From contig NZ_CP024770.1 in NCBI RefSeq assembly GCF_011395035.1, positions 1,297,388 to 1,355,068 of the forward strand: DNA of 57,681 nucleotides, written 5' to 3'. This DNA comes from Pantoea cypripedii. Its GTDB lineage: Bacteria; Pseudomonadota; Gammaproteobacteria; Enterobacterales; Enterobacteriaceae. A program made the position numbers and the translations under genes. Of this stretch, positions 43,117 through 54,243 are shown piece by piece (the stretch's first letter is position 1; each line of letters starts with the position of its first letter). Under the pieces are notes generated by a model, which had not been told where the DNA came from, searched no databases, and saw nothing but the letters and a program-made list of their open reading frames with translations.

Positions 43117-46100
43117 ATGGACGATCGCCAGCCTGTCTCCCGTGCCCGCCGCGCCCTGAGTTATCTGGTCTGCTACCTGATTGCGGTGCAGCCGATGTTG
43201 CCAGCAGCAGCTGCAGCTATCACACCCGTGACGCCGGGTACGCAGATGGATGCAGCGGGCAACGGCGTGCCGGTGGTGAATATCGCCACCCCGAACCAGG
43301 CGGGCGTCTCCCATAACCAGTACCAGCAGTTCAACGTCGGCAGCGAGGGGCTGATCCTCAACAACGCCACCGGACAGCTCACCCAGACCCAGCTCGGCGG
43401 CCTGATCCAGAACAACCCGAATCTGACGGCCGGACATGAAGCCCAGGCCATCATCAACGAAGTGACCGGTGCCAGCCGTTCCCAGCTGCAGGGCTATACC
43501 GAAGTGGCGGGGAAAGCCGCCAGCGTGATGGTGGCGAACCCCTATGGCATTACCTGTAACGGCTGCGGGTTTATTAATACCCCGAACGTAACGCTGACTA
43601 CCGGTAAACCGCAGCTGGATGCCAGTGGCAATCTGGCCGCGCTGGAGGTGACCCAGGGTTCGGTCACCATCGAGGGCCAGGGTCTGGACGGGACGCGCGC
43701 GGATGCGGTGTCGATCGTTGCACGCGCCACGCAGATCAATGCCGGGATCTATGCGAAAGACCTGTCAGTCACTGCCGGGGCCAACCGGGTCGGGTCGGAT
43801 GGCTCGGTAACGGCGATTGCCGGAACAGGCACGGCACCCTCAGTGGCCGTGGATACCGGTGCACTCGGTGGCATGTACGCCAATCGTATTCATCTGGTGT
43901 CGAGCGAGCAGGGTGTCGGTGTCAATCTCGGTAACCTGAACGCGTCGGTCGGCGATATGCAGATCGACGCCAGCGGTAAACTGACGCTGGCAAACGCCAG
44001 TGCGGCAGGCAGGCTTTCCGCCAGCGGGCAATCCATTGCACTGCAGGGCACCCAGCAATCGGGCGGCGATCTGAGCCTAAGCAGCCAGGGGCAGCTTGCC
44101 GTGCAGGACAGCCGGCTGAGCAGCGGCGGTAACATGACGCTGGCAGCCGGGCAGCTGACGTCCGGTAGCGCCGCACAGGTGGCTGCGGCAGGGAATATCA
44201 GCGCGGCCGCCGGTAATAACGGGCAATGGCAGGGCAGCCTGACGGCGGGAAAAGATCTGCAATTTAGCGCCGGGGATTTCACCAATGACGGGCTGATCGC
44301 CGCCACCGGTAATACGAACCTCACTGCGCAGCATCTGACTAATAACGGCACCCTCCAGGCACAGACGCAGACGGTTCTTGCCACAACGCTGGATAACAGC
44401 GGGAAGATGCAGGCCGCAGGGACGCAACAGATCCAGGCAGACAGCCTGGGTAATAACGGCACCATCGGGACCGGCGGCGAGTTACAGCTCACTTCTGATC
44501 AGGTGCTGACTCAGGATACAGGCGGCACCATCACGGCCGGTGGTGCGCTGGAGATCAGCGCCGGGCAGGCCACACTGGCGGGCAGCCTCAGCGGACAGCA
44601 AAACAGCCAGCTGAATTTTGGCTCTCTTACCACCCGCGACGACTTCTCCCTCTCCAGTACGGGCAGTCTCGCGCTGACCGCCGACAACGCGCAGCTGGGC
44701 GGATTACTGTCCGGCGACAGCGCGCTAACCGGACGGTTCGGACAACTGACCACCAACGCCGGTTCGCAGATTCAGTCGGGTGCTGATGCGGATATCCAGA
44801 CCACCGGCAGCACGCTGCTGAACGGCAATCTGCGTGCCGGAGGGAACCTGAATCTGCTGAGTGGCTCGCTCAGTTCCGGCAGCGGCGCACAGACTTATGC
44901 GCAAGGCGATGCGCAGGTCAGCGCCGGGAACAATGGCGTGTGGAACGGCAGCCTGACCGCAGGCGGTAATCTGGATCTTAATGCCGCTGACTTCACCAGC
45001 AACGGCACCCTGGCTGCCGCCGGTGCTACGCAGCTCACCACGCGGCAGCTGACCAGCAGCGGTCTGATTCAGGCACAGGGCGTGCAGACGCTGAAAACTG
45101 ACGCGCTGAACAACAGCGGCAAAATGCAGTCCGGCGGCGCGCAACACATTACCGCCAGCATGCTCGACAACGAGGGGCTGATAGGTTCGCAGCAGGGGCT
45201 GGATCTGCATGTTGCCAGTCAGCTGACTCAGGGTGATGCGGGGTCCCTGTTCGCCGGCGATCGTCTGACCCTGGACGGCGGTCAGGCCGTCATCGGCGGT
45301 GCGCTGACCGGTAAAAATGGCCTGACGCTGAATGCCGGTTCCCTGCAGACCGGGCAGGATTCGCAGCTCACCAGCCTCGGTGATATTCAGCTCAGTGCGG
45401 CACAGCAGACGCTCAACGGGCAGCTGTCCGCGGGCGGAAATGCAGACCTGCATGCCACCGATTTATCTGTCGGGGCGCAGGGCAGCGTGCACAGTGATCA
45501 GGTGTTATCCCTCGATGCGGGCCAGACTGCGACGCTGTCCGGTACGCTGGACGGGCAGACGTTCAGTGCCAGCGCCGGTGCGCTTCAGGTCACCGGCAGC
45601 GGTACGCTGACTTCAACCGGCGATATGCAGTTATCCGCCAGCCAGCTGCAGCTCGATGGCACCACCAGCGCAGGCAACAATCTGACCCTCAGTGCCGGTA
45701 CGCTGAACGCGGCGACGGGCGGCAAAACCTCGGCGCAGAAGGATGTGCTGGCCACGGTGAACAACGGCGGCCTGTGGTCCGGCAGCCTGATCGCCGGACG
45801 TGATCTGAATTTTACCTCGGGGGATTTCAGCAACAACGGCACCCTGGCGGCCAACCGCAACGGGCAGTTCAGCTTTGGCACCCTGATTAACAATGGCCTG
45901 CTGCAGTCGCTCGGCACCCAGCAGCTGACCGGCGATGTCTTCAGCAATAACGGCACGGTGCAGTCCGGCGATGACCAGACGCTGACGCTGAATCAGTTCG
46001 ATAATCAGGGTCTGACCGGCACCAGCGGTAATCTGGCACTGAAAATCCGTGACAATGTCACCAGTGGTGACGCCAGTACGCTGCTCGCCGATGGCAGACT

Positions 46101-49100
46101 GACGCTGCAGACCGCGCAGGCCGATTTAGGCGGCAGCCTGAGCGGCACGCAGGGGGCGGATTTGAATGCCACGTCCCTGACCAGCCGCGCCGGTTCGGTG
46201 CAGAGCAGCCAGGGCGATATCAGCATCAGTACCGCAACGGCAAACCTGAACGGTTTCCTCTCCGCCGATGGCAGCATGGCACTGGACACGCAGCAGCTGA
46301 CCACCGGCAGCGACTCTCAGACGCAGGGTAAAAACCGTCTCGGGATCAGTGCGTCCGAAAAAGCTGACCTCGGCGGCAAACTGGTCACGCCGGGCACGCT
46401 GACGCTGCAGGCGGGCACGCTGACCAATACTGCCGCGCTGGGCGCAGAAAATGTAGAGATTAACGCGGATCAGCTGACCAACAGCGGGTCAGTCAGCGCC
46501 GATGATGGCCTGCATATTCAGGCTGATACCCTGCATCAGCAGGGCAGCCTGATGGCACAGAACCAGATGAATCTGGAAGGCCGGACGCTGGACAATCAGG
46601 GCACCATTTCCACCCGCGATCTGAGCATCAGCTCCCGCAACAGCCTGACCAACCAGCAGACCGGGGTGATCGCAGCGTCCGGAAATGCACAACTGACCAC
46701 GCCAGAAGTCATCAATAACGGGACGCTGGCGACGCAGATCCTCGGCGTCACTGCCGGTGACATCAGCAATAACGGGTTACTGCAGGGCACCGGCAGCGCC
46801 ACGTTCAGCGCGAATTCCCTGACTAACGGTACTCAGGGGCAGCTGCTGTCAGCCGGTACGCTTGATGTCCATGCCGGTGAGACGCAAAACCAGGGCCGTT
46901 TTCAGGCCGGACAGTTAACCCTGACCGGCAACAGCCTGACCAACGGCGGCACGTTACTGGGCACGGCGGGGCTGAATGCGCAGGTGCAGGGCGATTTGCA
47001 CAACAGCGGCAGCCTGCTGTCATCGGGTGATGCCACGGTGGGTGCCGCCACGCTGGAGAACAGCGGCAAACTGCTCAGTGAAAAAACCGCTACCCTCAAT
47101 GCCACACATCTGACCAACCAGGGGCAGATACAGGGCGATACGCTGGCGCTGAGCGGCAACAGCGTTGATAACAGCGGCAACCTGATTGGTCTGCAGGCGC
47201 TGACGGCGCAGCTGCAGCAGGACCTGACCAACGCCACCTCCGGCAACATGCTGACCCAGGGGGCGCTGAACGTCACTGCCGGGAACGTCACCAGCGACGG
47301 CAGCTGGCAGGCCGGCAGCGCTACGTTGCATGCCAGCCAGCTGGATCTCGACGGTGCGATCCAGACGACCACGCTTGCCGATCTTAACCTCAGTGGCGCG
47401 CTCAATACCCAGGCACAGGGCAGTATTGTGTCCAGCGGACTGGCTGTCCTGCAGGCGGCCAGCCTGAATAATCAGGGTAACTGGGCGGCGGATAACCTGC
47501 GCTTAACGGGGGGAACGCTGACCAGCAGTGGCAAAGTGACCGGGGTCAGTGCTCTGGCAGCCACGCTCAGCGGGCAGTTGCAGAATCAGCAGGGTGGTGC
47601 GTTACTCAGTGGCGGCACCGGCACCCTGGCGGCGGGTAATATCGCCAACAACGGCACGATCCAGGCCGATAACCTGACCCTGAACGCCGGAAGCCTGACC
47701 AATGCCGGGCAGGTGCAGGGGCAGCAAAACCTTACCGGGACAATCCAGGATGCGGTCAGCAATCTGAACGGCGGCACGCTGCGCAGCCAGGGCACCCTCA
47801 GCCTTGGCGCAACGTCGCTGCTGAACCAGGGGCAGGTACAGGGCGATGGCGTGACCCGGCTGACGTTCTCCGACAATCTCAGCAACCAGGGAACCCTGCT
47901 GACCGGCGATCGCCTGACGCTGGCTGCGCCGGTGATCACCAACAGCGGCATCCTGCAGGCGCAGGGGCTGACGCTCACCGGCAGCAGCCTCAGCAACAGC
48001 GGTACGCTGACCGGCCAGGGCGACAGCACGCTGAATGTGGACCAGGCCGGCAATCAGGGCCAGCTGCAGGGCGACCGCCTGAGCCTGACCGCGAACGCGC
48101 TGCATAACAGCGGCACCCTGTTTGGCAGCCAGCTGCTCGGGCTGGATCTCGGCACCACCGATAATCAGTCAGGCGGCAGACTGTTCAGCGCCGGGGATCT
48201 GACGCTGAACACATCCAGCCTGAGCCAGGCGGGCAGCATGCTGGCGCTGGGCAATATGACGTTACAGCTGGGCTCGGGCTTTACCCAGACCGGCACCCTC
48301 GCCGCCGGGCAGACCCTCAGCCTGAGCACCCAGGGCGATCTGAATGTGCTCGGCACCCTGCAGGGGAATGGTATCCAGCTCAGCGCGACCGGCGACATGA
48401 CCAACAACGGTCAGCTGAACGGCGGCAGCGGGACGGTCGGCGTGGATGCCGGCAATATCACCCTGAATGACAGCGGCAGCGTACAGTCCGGCGGCGACAT
48501 CCGTCTGACCAGCCAGGGGCAACTCAGCAACTACGGCTTTGTCGGCGCGGCGGGCAACGTCCTGATGTCCGCCCCCGGCCAGCTGTATAACAACGCGCTG
48601 CTGTACGCGGGCAACAATATGCAGCTGCTGGCCGACCATCTGCAGAATGATCGTGGCGATATTCTGGCAGGCAACAGCCTGTGGATGCAGAAAGACGCGG
48701 CGGGCAGCGCCAGCAGCGAGGTAGTGAATAACTCCGGCAATATCGAAACCACCAACGGTGATATCACCATTAATACCGGCCATCTGCTGAACCAGCGCGA
48801 CGGGTTGAACGCCACCAGCACCACGGTGACAGCAGACAGTCCGGCAGCGGGCAGCCCGGTCAAAATAAAGCTCCACAACGCCGACTTTGCGCTGGGCGAA
48901 CTCGAATCCTACTCGGTCACCACCCATGAAGGCAGTGACGGCAAGAACAACGGCGTCAATGTCACCCGCAACTATGTCAAACCGGTTGATAGCGGGCTGG
49001 AGAAACGCTACCTGGTCGGCACTTCAACAGTTGAGGTGACGGCCAGCGGTGGCGCAGGGCGCATCGCCGCCAGCCACAATCTGAACGTGGCGGCTGATAC

Positions 49101-52100
49101 GCTGGATAACCTCGCCGGTAATCTGCTGGCCGGGCAGGATATCACGCTGTCCGGTAGCGAGCTGAATAACCAGTCCTGGCAGCCCTCGGTGCAGCAGGAG
49201 TATCTGACCTATGCATACGACACCCAGCAGGGCAGCCGGGTTTATCAGGGTACGGCAAACAACGCCAGCTTTGATTTTTACCTGACGGGTACGCCCGAAT
49301 ACGAAACCACCACGACGGGCGAGGGGTATCGCGCCGTCATTCAGGCCGGTGGTGCGGTTAACGCCAGCTTCAGCAATAACATCAGCAATACCACCACCAC
49401 AGCAAATGCGGGCGGCCTGACGCATGCCATCAGCGCACCGACCCTGAACGGCACCGCCGCGCTGCAACCCGTCAGCGGTACGCAGAGCCAGCAGCTGGCC
49501 GGGGACAGCGGGCTGGTCGTGGGCTCGGTGCAGTGGACCAGCTCCGTCAGTAACGCGTTGCAGCAAATCGGCAACCAGGGCGCGGCGCTGACCGATTACC
49601 CGCTGCCGACCGGCAACAGCGGCCTGTTTGTCGCCAGTAAAGACCCGGCCAGCCCGTATCTGATCACCACGAATCCGCAGCTCGGCAGCGTGGGGAAAAC
49701 CGATCCGGCGCTGTTTAATGCGCTGAATAATTACCTGGCCACTCCCGCAACAGCCGTCGCGTCTCCGGCGCAGAAAACCGCCCAGACTGGTCCTGCGCTG
49801 ACGCTGGCAACCACGACGGTTGCGGATCAGGTGACCACGCCGGTGGTGCAGGCCGCTACTCCGGCCACCACGCCCCGTACCGAAACGGCTGCCGTGTATA
49901 CCGATCCGGCTCAGTTCATCGGCTCATCTTATCTGCTGAACCGCCTGAACCTCGCGCCGGATACGGACTATAAATTCCTCGGCGATGCGGCGTTCGATAC
50001 CCGCTATGTCAGCAACGCGGTACTCAGCCAGACCGGACAACGCTATATCGGCGGCACCGGTTCTGACCTGGCGCAGATGCAGTATCTGCTCGACAACGCC
50101 GCCCAGCAGCAGCAGGGACTGGGTCTGCAGTTTGGCGTCAGCCTGACGCCGGAACAGGTGGCCGGGCTGACGAAAAGCATCGTCTGGTGGGAAAAAACCA
50201 CGGTTGACGGCCAGACGGTGCTGGTGCCGAAACTGTACCTGTCACCGGGTGACAGTACCGTGGCAGAGGGCAGCGTGATTGCCGGGAACACCGTCAATCT
50301 CGACGCCGGACAGATCGTCAACAGCGGCAGCACCTTACAGGCTGAGACGCAGCTGGCGGCGAAAAGCAGCACATCGCTGGAAAACCTCAATGCAGGGCTG
50401 ATTACCTCAGGTGGCAGCGTTCAGCTCAGCGCGCTGGGCGATATCAACAATATCGGTTCCTCGATTGCCGGGCAGACGGTGGCGCTGGCGTCCGTCAGCG
50501 GCGATATCAATAACGTCACCCAGGCGCAGCAGTGGACCGCTGCCCCGGTCAGCAGCGGGAAAACCTCACAACTGACCTTCAGCCAGACTCAGACCGGTGA
50601 CGTTGCCAGTATCTCGGCCAGCAAAGGGCTGTCGCTGACGGCCGGTAACGATATTAACAATACCGGCGCGAAACTCACCGCAGGCAGCGACCTGCAACTG
50701 GTGGCGCTGAACGACCTCAACCTGGCAGGCAACGCGCTGAGCACCACGCAGACCAACGCGAAAGGCAGTTCTCAGACCACCAGCAGCCAGGCCAGTGAGG
50801 TCAGCGCAGGCGGTGACCTGGCCGCCTATGCGGGGCATGACCTGACAGTGACTGGCAGCGCGATCGCCGCTCAGGGGGATTCCAGCCTGACGGCGGGTAA
50901 TGACCTCAGTCTCAACACGATGGACAACAGCAGCCATCAGACCAGTGGCAGTGATAAAACCGATAATAACAACGCCACCCGCACGGTGGTCAGCAGCGGC
51001 GGCGACCTGGCGCTGAACGCCGGTCGTGACATTAACTCCGAAGCCGCGCAGATCTCCGCCACGGGGGATGCTTCACTCAGCGCCGGACGCGACGTGAATC
51101 TGAACGCGCAGCAGACCAGCACTTACAGCGAAAAACACGGTCATCAGAGCGTCAGTATCCGCCAGGACGTCGCGCAGGAAGGCACCGAGCTTGCCAGCGG
51201 TGGAAGCACCCGCATCGCTGCCGGACGCGATATCACCACCCAGGCCGCCCAGGTCAACGCCACGGGTGACCTTGCGCTGAACGCCGGACGTGATGTGAAT
51301 ATCACCACCGCGACGGAGAGTGATTATTCGTACGATGAAGTGACCAAGACCAAAAAGAGCCTGTTCAGTAAAAAAACCACCCACACCATTGCCGAAGACA
51401 GTTCCACCACGGAAAAAGCCTCGCAGCTGAGTGGCGATCAGGTCTCGATCGTCGCCGGTAATGACCTGAAAGTCACCGGTTCTTCGGTAGTGGGCGAGAG
51501 TGATACCGGCCTGAAGGCCGGTCACGATCTGGCGATCAGCGCCGCAACCGAAGAGCAGAGCAGCTACCGCCTGAGTGAAACGAAGAAAAGCGGCATGTTC
51601 AGCGGCGGCGGACTTGGTATCACCATAGGCAGCGCCTCTTCCCGCCAGCAGCTGAAAGAAGATGGCACCACCCAGAGCCAGAGCGCCAGCGCGGTCGGCA
51701 GCACCGGCGGCAGCGTCACGCTGGTTGCCGGTAATGATGCCCATGTCGCCGGTTCTGACGTGATCGCGAAGCAGGATGTCACCCTGGTGGGCGGCTCCGT
51801 GACCATCGATCCGGGTAACGATACCCTGACGCGTCATCAGTCTTACGAGCAGAAGCAGAGCGGCCTGACGCTGCAACTCAGCACCCCGATCACCGACGCG
51901 CTGCTGACTCTGGGGTCACAGGCGAAAGAAGCCAGCGAGGCCGGGAATGACCGCCTGAAGGCGCTGGATGCCGTGAAGATGCTGGAAAGCGGCTGGGCGA
52001 TGGGGAAAGGGGCAACGCAGTCCGCCACCGCGCTGGCAAAAGGCAAACTGGAAGATGCCGGCATTACGATCTCGCTCAGCGTCGGATCCAGCAAAAGCAA

Positions 52101-54243
52101 ATCCAGCTCGGATTACGCCAGCAACACCGTCAGCGGCAGTTCGATCAGCGGCGGCGGTGACGTCAGCGTGATCGCCACCGGTGCGAACGGCACCAGTGGC
52201 GACCTGAACATGGCGGGCAGCGGCATCACCGGCGGCAACGTCACGCTGGCCGCTGCCCATGACCTGAACCTGATAGCGGCCAGCAATAACACCGACCAGA
52301 AGAGCAGCAACTCCTCGTCCGGCTGGAGCGTCGGGGGGCATATTGCCTATGGTCAGCAGACCGGAATTGGCGTACAGGCCAGCGGCTATGTGGCCAGCGG
52401 GTCAGAAAACGGCAACAGCACCGCATACGTCAACAGCCGCGTTAACGCCCGCGACACCCTGGCGCTCAGCAGCGGCAACGACACGCTGCTCTCCGGGGCA
52501 CAGGCGCTGGGTAACCGCATCGTCGCTGATACGGGCAATAACCTGACGATAACCAGCCTCCAGGATATCGACAACTACCAGAGTAAACAGCAGAGCGCCA
52601 GCGGCGGCTTCAGCGTCACCTTCGGCAAACCGAGCGGTTCGGTGGGGGTCAGTGTCAGTACCAGCAAAATCAACAGCGAATACGCCAGCGTCGGTGACCA
52701 GAGCGGCCTGTTTGCCGGTGACGGCGGCTATGACATCTTCACCGGAAATCACACCCAGCTGAACGGGGCGGTGATTGCATCCACCGCCGATGCGGCCAGC
52801 AATACCTTTTCCACCGGCACCCTCGGCTGGGACAGCATCGGTAACCATGCGAAGTACCACGCCAGCAGCGCCTCGTTCGGTTTCAGCGGCAGCTTTGACA
52901 GCAGCCAGAAGCCGGGCGAGCAGTACACCGCCTCCGCCTTACCGGCGCTGGTGAATATATCGGGCAGCGCCTCCGGCACCACCCGTTCCGCGGTGGCGGA
53001 CGGCACAATAACTGTACGCGACACGCAGAACCAGACGCAGGATGTGGCGGGGCTGAGCCGCGATACCGACAGCGCCAACGGGCATATCGATAAGATATTC
53101 GACAAGGAGAAGGTCGAAAACCAGATGGCGTTTGCGCAGGGTGTGCAGGAGCTGGCCGGTAAGGTGGCGGGGGATGTCAGCGCTTATAAACTGGATGCGG
53201 CGGAAAAAGAAGCCTCGGACCGGTTGCTGAAGGAGGACCCGAAGAACGCAGAGCTGTCGCAGCAGGCGCTGCACGATAAGGTGCTGGCTGACCCCGCCTA
53301 TCAGGCCGTGGCGGCAGAGTGGGGCACCGGCGGAACCTACTCGATGGTGGCGAGCGCAGTGGCAGGCGCACTGGGCGGGCTGAGCGCCGGAAACATAGGT
53401 GCAGCGGCCAGCGGGGCAATGGCACCGTATATCGCCAACGAAATTAAGCAGAAGACGACCACCTATTACGCCGACGGTACCAAAGATGTCAACGTGGTGG
53501 CGAATACCATGGCCCATGCGGTGGCGGGCGCGGTGCTGGCGCAGCTGGCAGGGAACAGCGCTGCAGCAGGTGCCGCCGGCGCTGCCAGCGGTGAGCTGAT
53601 TGCGAATGCGATTGTGAAATCGATGTACCCGAATACTGATGCGAAAGACCTGACGGAGAGCCAGAAGCAGACAGTCAGCGCACTGAGCCAGCTGGCAGCT
53701 GGCCTGGCCGGAGGGATGGCATCGGATTCGGCACTGGGCGCGGGTACCGGGACAGTGGCCGGGAAGAATGCGGTTGAGAATAATGCACTGAGTAATGATG
53801 AGGAGGAGTTCGAAGCGACACACGGGAACCGGCCTGTTAAAACTTACCAAATCAACCCGATGGGACCGAAGGTTCTGGATGAAGATGGCGAGCCAATCAA
53901 AGGAGGGGGACGTGGGATACTTAAGGGAGGAGAGCCAACTGAATCTGACATCTCAGCAAAAACACCTACTGGCTCAAAAGGTAATCCACTAAACATCATT
54001 GATGGTTCAAATAAGCCAGTTACAATAAATAATCGTGATTATTCCAGCCATTCCTTAGATCGTATGCAACGTCAAGGTATTACACCAACAGCAGTAGAGA
54101 ATGCAGCACGGCCAGAAAATGCTGTGGCAGGGAAAAGGCCAGGAACAACAGCATATTACGATAGTGATAATAATATAACTGTAATTACGGATACCAAAAG
54201 TGGCACTGTGGTTACTGTTGATTATGGAAAAATAAAGCAATGA
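43117..54243 (+). CDS. cdiA: CdiA contact-dependent inhibition effector
   Basis: This 3708-residue TpsA protein has a signal peptide (YLVCYLIAVQPMLPAAAAA) and a TPS domain with NPYGITCNGCGF. Long filamentous-hemagglutinin repeats follow to about residue 1900, then a probable receptor-binding region (~1900-2390), a second FHA repeat block (~2390-3200), and a pretoxin domain ending in VENN at 3553-3556. The last ~150 residues are the toxin: SSHSLDRMQRQGITPTAVEN, then TTAYYDSDNNITVITD and VVTVDYGKIKQ. This resembles DUF4258/BECR-fold toxins, which are often RNases; that class is inferred. The C-terminal part is AT-rich relative to the GC-rich body, a sign of toxin exchange. Its stop overlaps cdiI by 4 bases. 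Confidence 0.93.
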   Translation: MDDRQPVSRARRALSYLVCYLIAVQPMLPAAAAAITPVTPGTQMDAAGNGVPVVNIATPNQAGVSHNQYQQFNVGSEGLILNNATGQLTQTQLGGLIQNNPNLTAGHEAQAIINEVTGASRSQLQGYTEVAGKAASVMVANPYGITCNGCGFINTPNVTLTTGKPQLDASGNLAALEVTQGSVTIEGQGLDGTRADAVSIVARATQINAGIYAKDLSVTAGANRVGSDGSVTAIAGTGTAPSVAVDTGALGGMYANRIHLVSSEQGVGVNLGNLNASVGDMQIDASGKLTLANASAAGRLSASGQSIALQGTQQSGGDLSLSSQGQLAVQDSRLSSGGNMTLAAGQLTSGSAAQVAAAGNISAAAGNNGQWQGSLTAGKDLQFSAGDFTNDGLIAATGNTNLTAQHLTNNGTLQAQTQTVLATTLDNSGKMQAAGTQQIQADSLGNNGTIGTGGELQLTSDQVLTQDTGGTITAGGALEISAGQATLAGSLSGQQNSQLNFGSLTTRDDFSLSSTGSLALTADNAQLGGLLSGDSALTGRFGQLTTNAGSQIQSGADADIQTTGSTLLNGNLRAGGNLNLLSGSLSSGSGAQTYAQGDAQVSAGNNGVWNGSLTAGGNLDLNAADFTSNGTLAAAGATQLTTRQLTSSGLIQAQGVQTLKTDALNNSGKMQSGGAQHITASMLDNEGLIGSQQGLDLHVASQLTQGDAGSLFAGDRLTLDGGQAVIGGALTGKNGLTLNAGSLQTGQDSQLTSLGDIQLSAAQQTLNGQLSAGGNADLHATDLSVGAQGSVHSDQVLSLDAGQTATLSGTLDGQTFSASAGALQVTGSGTLTSTGDMQLSASQLQLDGTTSAGNNLTLSAGTLNAATGGKTSAQKDVLATVNNGGLWSGSLIAGRDLNFTSGDFSNNGTLAANRNGQFSFGTLINNGLLQSLGTQQLTGDVFSNNGTVQSGDDQTLTLNQFDNQGLTGTSGNLALKIRDNVTSGDASTLLADGRLTLQTAQADLGGSLSGTQGADLNATSLTSRAGSVQSSQGDISISTATANLNGFLSADGSMALDTQQLTTGSDSQTQGKNRLGISASEKADLGGKLVTPGTLTLQAGTLTNTAALGAENVEINADQLTNSGSVSADDGLHIQADTLHQQGSLMAQNQMNLEGRTLDNQGTISTRDLSISSRNSLTNQQTGVIAASGNAQLTTPEVINNGTLATQILGVTAGDISNNGLLQGTGSATFSANSLTNGTQGQLLSAGTLDVHAGETQNQGRFQAGQLTLTGNSLTNGGTLLGTAGLNAQVQGDLHNSGSLLSSGDATVGAATLENSGKLLSEKTATLNATHLTNQGQIQGDTLALSGNSVDNSGNLIGLQALTAQLQQDLTNATSGNMLTQGALNVTAGNVTSDGSWQAGSATLHASQLDLDGAIQTTTLADLNLSGALNTQAQGSIVSSGLAVLQAASLNNQGNWAADNLRLTGGTLTSSGKVTGVSALAATLSGQLQNQQGGALLSGGTGTLAAGNIANNGTIQADNLTLNAGSLTNAGQVQGQQNLTGTIQDAVSNLNGGTLRSQGTLSLGATSLLNQGQVQGDGVTRLTFSDNLSNQGTLLTGDRLTLAAPVITNSGILQAQGLTLTGSSLSNSGTLTGQGDSTLNVDQAGNQGQLQGDRLSLTANALHNSGTLFGSQLLGLDLGTTDNQSGGRLFSAGDLTLNTSSLSQAGSMLALGNMTLQLGSGFTQTGTLAAGQTLSLSTQGDLNVLGTLQGNGIQLSATGDMTNNGQLNGGSGTVGVDAGNITLNDSGSVQSGGDIRLTSQGQLSNYGFVGAAGNVLMSAPGQLYNNALLYAGNNMQLLADHLQNDRGDILAGNSLWMQKDAAGSASSEVVNNSGNIETTNGDITINTGHLLNQRDGLNATSTTVTADSPAAGSPVKIKLHNADFALGELESYSVTTHEGSDGKNNGVNVTRNYVKPVDSGLEKRYLVGTSTVEVTASGGAGRIAASHNLNVAADTLDNLAGNLLAGQDITLSGSELNNQSWQPSVQQEYLTYAYDTQQGSRVYQGTANNASFDFYLTGTPEYETTTTGEGYRAVIQAGGAVNASFSNNISNTTTTANAGGLTHAISAPTLNGTAALQPVSGTQSQQLAGDSGLVVGSVQWTSSVSNALQQIGNQGAALTDYPLPTGNSGLFVASKDPASPYLITTNPQLGSVGKTDPALFNALNNYLATPATAVASPAQKTAQTGPALTLATTTVADQVTTPVVQAATPATTPRTETAAVYTDPAQFIGSSYLLNRLNLAPDTDYKFLGDAAFDTRYVSNAVLSQTGQRYIGGTGSDLAQMQYLLDNAAQQQQGLGLQFGVSLTPEQVAGLTKSIVWWEKTTVDGQTVLVPKLYLSPGDSTVAEGSVIAGNTVNLDAGQIVNSGSTLQAETQLAAKSSTSLENLNAGLITSGGSVQLSALGDINNIGSSIAGQTVALASVSGDINNVTQAQQWTAAPVSSGKTSQLTFSQTQTGDVASISASKGLSLTAGNDINNTGAKLTAGSDLQLVALNDLNLAGNALSTTQTNAKGSSQTTSSQASEVSAGGDLAAYAGHDLTVTGSAIAAQGDSSLTAGNDLSLNTMDNSSHQTSGSDKTDNNNATRTVVSSGGDLALNAGRDINSEAAQISATGDASLSAGRDVNLNAQQTSTYSEKHGHQSVSIRQDVAQEGTELASGGSTRIAAGRDITTQAAQVNATGDLALNAGRDVNITTATESDYSYDEVTKTKKSLFSKKTTHTIAEDSSTTEKASQLSGDQVSIVAGNDLKVTGSSVVGESDTGLKAGHDLAISAATEEQSSYRLSETKKSGMFSGGGLGITIGSASSRQQLKEDGTTQSQSASAVGSTGGSVTLVAGNDAHVAGSDVIAKQDVTLVGGSVTIDPGNDTLTRHQSYEQKQSGLTLQLSTPITDALLTLGSQAKEASEAGNDRLKALDAVKMLESGWAMGKGATQSATALAKGKLEDAGITISLSVGSSKSKSSSDYASNTVSGSSISGGGDVSVIATGANGTSGDLNMAGSGITGGNVTLAAAHDLNLIAASNNTDQKSSNSSSGWSVGGHIAYGQQTGIGVQASGYVASGSENGNSTAYVNSRVNARDTLALSSGNDTLLSGAQALGNRIVADTGNNLTITSLQDIDNYQSKQQSASGGFSVTFGKPSGSVGVSVSTSKINSEYASVGDQSGLFAGDGGYDIFTGNHTQLNGAVIASTADAASNTFSTGTLGWDSIGNHAKYHASSASFGFSGSFDSSQKPGEQYTASALPALVNISGSASGTTRSAVADGTITVRDTQNQTQDVAGLSRDTDSANGHIDKIFDKEKVENQMAFAQGVQELAGKVAGDVSAYKLDAAEKEASDRLLKEDPKNAELSQQALHDKVLADPAYQAVAAEWGTGGTYSMVASAVAGALGGLSAGNIGAAASGAMAPYIANEIKQKTTTYYADGTKDVNVVANTMAHAVAGAVLAQLAGNSAAAGAAGAASGELIANAIVKSMYPNTDAKDLTESQKQTVSALSQLAAGLAGGMASDSALGAGTGTVAGKNAVENNALSNDEEEFEATHGNRPVKTYQINPMGPKVLDEDGEPIKGGGRGILKGGEPTESDISAKTPTGSKGNPLNIIDGSNKPVTINNRDYSSHSLDRMQRQGITPTAVENAARPENAVAGKRPGTTAYYDSDNNITVITDTKSGTVVTVDYGKIKQ

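Noticed and set aside
43117..54243. Repeats inside cdiA as a possible CRISPR or satellite array
   Set aside because: They are in-frame, diverged filamentous-hemagglutinin repeats without constant direct repeats and spacers.
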